From Paenibacillus rhizovicinus (GTDB taxonomy: Bacteria; Bacillota; Bacilli; Paenibacillales; Paenibacillaceae): DNA of 64,000 nt. Made by a program: the position numbers and the translations under genes. Under the pieces are notes generated by a model. The model ran no database searches. It saw only the letters and a list, made by a program, of their open reading frames with translations, and had not been told where the DNA came from. Positions 62,642-64,000 of the stretch are shown here, piece after piece (positions within the stretch are counted from its first letter, which is position 1; each line of letters opens with the position of its first letter). The DNA lies in NCBI RefSeq assembly GCF_010365285.1, contig NZ_CP048286.1, forward strand, positions 1,350,001 through 1,414,000. Reading direction: 5' to 3'.

Positions 62642-63178
62642 TCAGTCTCGCCGCTCTTCTTGTTCCGCCTTCATAATCATGCTCAGCACGAAATCCGTTT
62701 TCGCATCCGAATACGCATACTTATCCGATCCGTTATTCTGAATCAACTGCTCTTTCAACTGCTGATAGCCCGCTCTTGCAGCCGCATGCTTCCTCAGATA
62801 ATCTCGGAACAGCAGCTGTTTGCGCAAATATTCGCTGCCGGTCCGGTACATATGGATCTGATGCGTCCTTGGCTCGCCTTTATTGAAGTAATGCCGGTCC
62901 GGCAAGATATTCGTGCCTTTGTAGGCATAACCGATGCGCGTTAATCCGGGCACGCAGCGAAGACCCGCTTCGAACGAAGGCAGCTCGATCGCAATGTCGA
63001 TGACCGGCTTGGCGCTTAGCCCGGGAACCGCGGTGCTTCCGATATGATGAACGGCAAGGAGATGAGGCTGAATTTCGCCCGTGATCCGCTTTGCTTCTTC
63101 CTGATATTCCGTATTCCATTGCTCCGTCCAAGGAACAAGAAACACGCTGCCGCTCGGTAGTCCCAGCACCCCGATCAT
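62642..63178 (-). CDS. GrpB-family nucleotidyltransferase
   Basis: A 178-residue GrpB/DUF157 protein with WTEQWNTEYQEEAKRI, HHIGSTAVPGLSAKPVIDIAI and HQIHMY. GSTxVPG...PVIDI is the nucleotidyltransferase signature. The ATG at 63178 has GGAG directly in front of it; a GTG at 63169 with nine-base spacing is a possible alternative. Function not firmly known. Confidence 0.9.
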   Translation of the reverse strand: MIGVLGLPSGSVFLVPWTEQWNTEYQEEAKRITGEIQPHLLAVHHIGSTAVPGLSAKPVIDIAIELPSFEAGLRCVPGLTRIGYAYKGTNILPDRHYFNKGEPRTHQIHMYRTGSEYLRKQLLFRDYLRKHAAARAGYQQLKEQLIQNNGSDKYAYSDAKTDFVLSMIMKAEQEERRD

Positions 63179-63291
63179 CTCCGTTCGCGATTATCTGAAT
63201 CATGGCAGGAAGGAAATTTATAGCAAATAGAGAATATATAACAAGAAACTGCGTTTTCCGATTCGAATCGACATGATCAGGAGGTATTGAT

Positions 63292-63717
63292 ATGGGACTA
63301 TTCAGTGGTTTATTGGGGAATTACTCCGAAGTATCCGTACAGGAGCTGCACGCTCAATATGGCGCTTATTTGATGCCGGAAGAGAAAATACAGCTGGGCT
63401 TTAAGCTCGTGCGCGATGCTTTTATTTTCACGGACGACCGGCTGATGCTGATCGATCACCAAGGCGTTACCGGCAAGAAAACAAGAGTGGCTTCCATTCA
63501 TTTGAATGCCATTTATGAGGTGACCATGGAAACCGGCGGAACGGGTTTCGATGACAGCGAAATTACGATTCATTATATTACTTCCCCTTACTATAAAACA
63601 AATAATGTCCAAACGGCCCAATATAAGTTCGAGTTCGGCAAGAAGTTCAATGTGCAGCCGATTTATGTGACCTTGCTGTCCATCGCGCACGAGAATAATA
63701 AACGTTTAAACGCCTAG
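63292..63717 (+). CDS. Bacterial PH-domain protein
   Basis: A 141-residue single bacterial pleckstrin-homology-fold domain: DAFIFTDDRLMLIDHQG is the early beta core and YKFEFGKKFNVQPIYVTLLSIAHEN the terminal helix region. AGGAGGT precedes the ATG by seven bases. Followed by its own terminator. Function unknown. Confidence 0.85.
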   Translation: MGLFSGLLGNYSEVSVQELHAQYGAYLMPEEKIQLGFKLVRDAFIFTDDRLMLIDHQGVTGKKTRVASIHLNAIYEVTMETGGTGFDDSEITIHYITSPYYKTNNVQTAQYKFEFGKKFNVQPIYVTLLSIAHENNKRLNA

Positions 63718-63739
63718 CGGCGGCAGAACAACGGCCGAG

Positions 63740-63771
63740 GGTCAACCAGAACTTCTGGTTGGCCTTTTTTT
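63740..63771 (+). terminator. Terminator of the PH-domain gene
   Basis: GGTCAACCAGAA and TTCTGGTTGGCC with a one-base gap pair almost perfectly, followed by TTTTTTT. Confidence 0.93.
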
Positions 63772-63803
63772 ATGGCCGCTTGGCCAGCCGCCCCGGTCTG
63801 CAC

Positions 63804-64000
63804 TCAAAACAAAGGTCTTATGAGCTCTTCATCCAATTCCACAAGTTTGGCGATCGCTTCGATTGTATAGCCTTATTGTATCGCCTTCAGTACGATTTCA
63901 ACCTTAACGGTCCCTTCCCTAATGGCGTTATCCAGGTATTTATCGAAATGAATGACATCGTCAGCAGGCTCGCCTTCAAGCGTGAAAACCATCCGATAAT
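63804..64000 (-). pseudogene. C-terminus of an unrecognised gene, interrupted by a stop codon
   Basis: The minus strand reads, from the window edge, VFTLEGEPADDVIHFDKYLDNA and on to EIVLKAIQ, then TAA at 63873-63875. The same frame continues with GYTIEAIAKLVELDEELIRP and a TGA at 63804. The tail after the TAA looks like the C-terminal helix-turn-helix end of Rpn-type nucleases (GYSIEEIAKLTGL pattern), so TAA may be a nonsense change of CAA. Alternatively the protein simply ends at 63873. Confidence 0.5.

Noticed and set aside
1..64000. Prophage, transposase, tRNA or rRNA genes
   Set aside because: No integrase, transposase motifs, terminal inverted repeats, cloverleaf or rRNA sequences were seen.

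Overview
The window comes from an endospore-forming, Gram-positive bacterium of the Paenibacillus/Cohnella type. The reasons are the sporulation and germination genes (spoVAC-D-E, an uninterrupted sigK, a gerA-type operon), an LTA-synthase-like sulfatase, an S-layer (SLH) surface protein, an S-box (SAM-I) riboswitch, AGGAGG-type ribosome binding sites, fairly GC-rich genes, and many sugar-acid and glycoside catabolic genes each with its own AraC or LacI regulator. No rRNA, tRNA, phage, transposase or CRISPR was found. This looks like ordinary chromosome.
Layout. 1-3.1 kb: the start of a MoxR ATPase gene, then the spoVA trio on the minus strand and a tiny hydrophobic peptide gene. 3.2-7.7 kb: a LacI regulator divergent from a large clan-A glycoside hydrolase, with two candidate operators between them. 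7.7-11.5 kb: nitroreductase, then an isomerase/Gfo-Idh pair divergent from an AraC regulator. 11.5-20.4 kb: phytanoyl-CoA-type dioxygenase, alpha/beta hydrolase, a small IDEAL-like protein behind a consensus promoter with two operators, a molybdopterin oxidoreductase, aldo/keto reductase, LTA synthase, TetR. 20.4-24.9 kb: three SDR dehydrogenases and a TIM-barrel isomerase divergent from another AraC. 25.0-25.98 kb: a gene-free stretch with an 18/19-bp tandem array. 26-34.1 kb: GH43, two phosphotransferase/kinase genes, then lacI-fucI-GH116, probably one fucose/glucoside operon.
34.2-39.1 kb: a small membrane protein, a SAM-I riboswitch in front of a gene I do not recognise, and the SLH/FN3 surface protein with three long internal repeats. 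39.1-43.1 kb: a response regulator, histidine kinase, ABC permease and ABC ATPase in one run. 43.3-45.5 kb: Gfo/Idh and a convergent AraC. 45.7-49.4 kb: gerA-type germinant receptor operon. 49.4-50.4 kb: sigK, with a decayed 78-bp copy of part of sigK just downstream of it. 50.6-55.7 kb: two methyltransferases and a second isomerase/Gfo-Idh/AraC module. 55.7-63.7 kb: XRE regulator with two DUF2975 membrane paralogues, HAD phosphatase, rpiA, three GNAT acetyltransferases, two Nudix hydrolases, cupin, RidA, GrpB and a PH-domain protein. The right edge cuts a gene whose C-terminus is interrupted by an in-frame stop.
The common theme is uptake-independent intracellular sugar handling. Dehydrogenases of the Gfo/Idh and SDR types, xylose-isomerase-like TIM barrels, FucI and glycosidases sit in small regulator-linked modules. 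No transporter genes for these sugars lie in the window. A second theme is short intergenic tandem repeats of differing period (5, 9, 10, 11, 13 and 18/19 bp).
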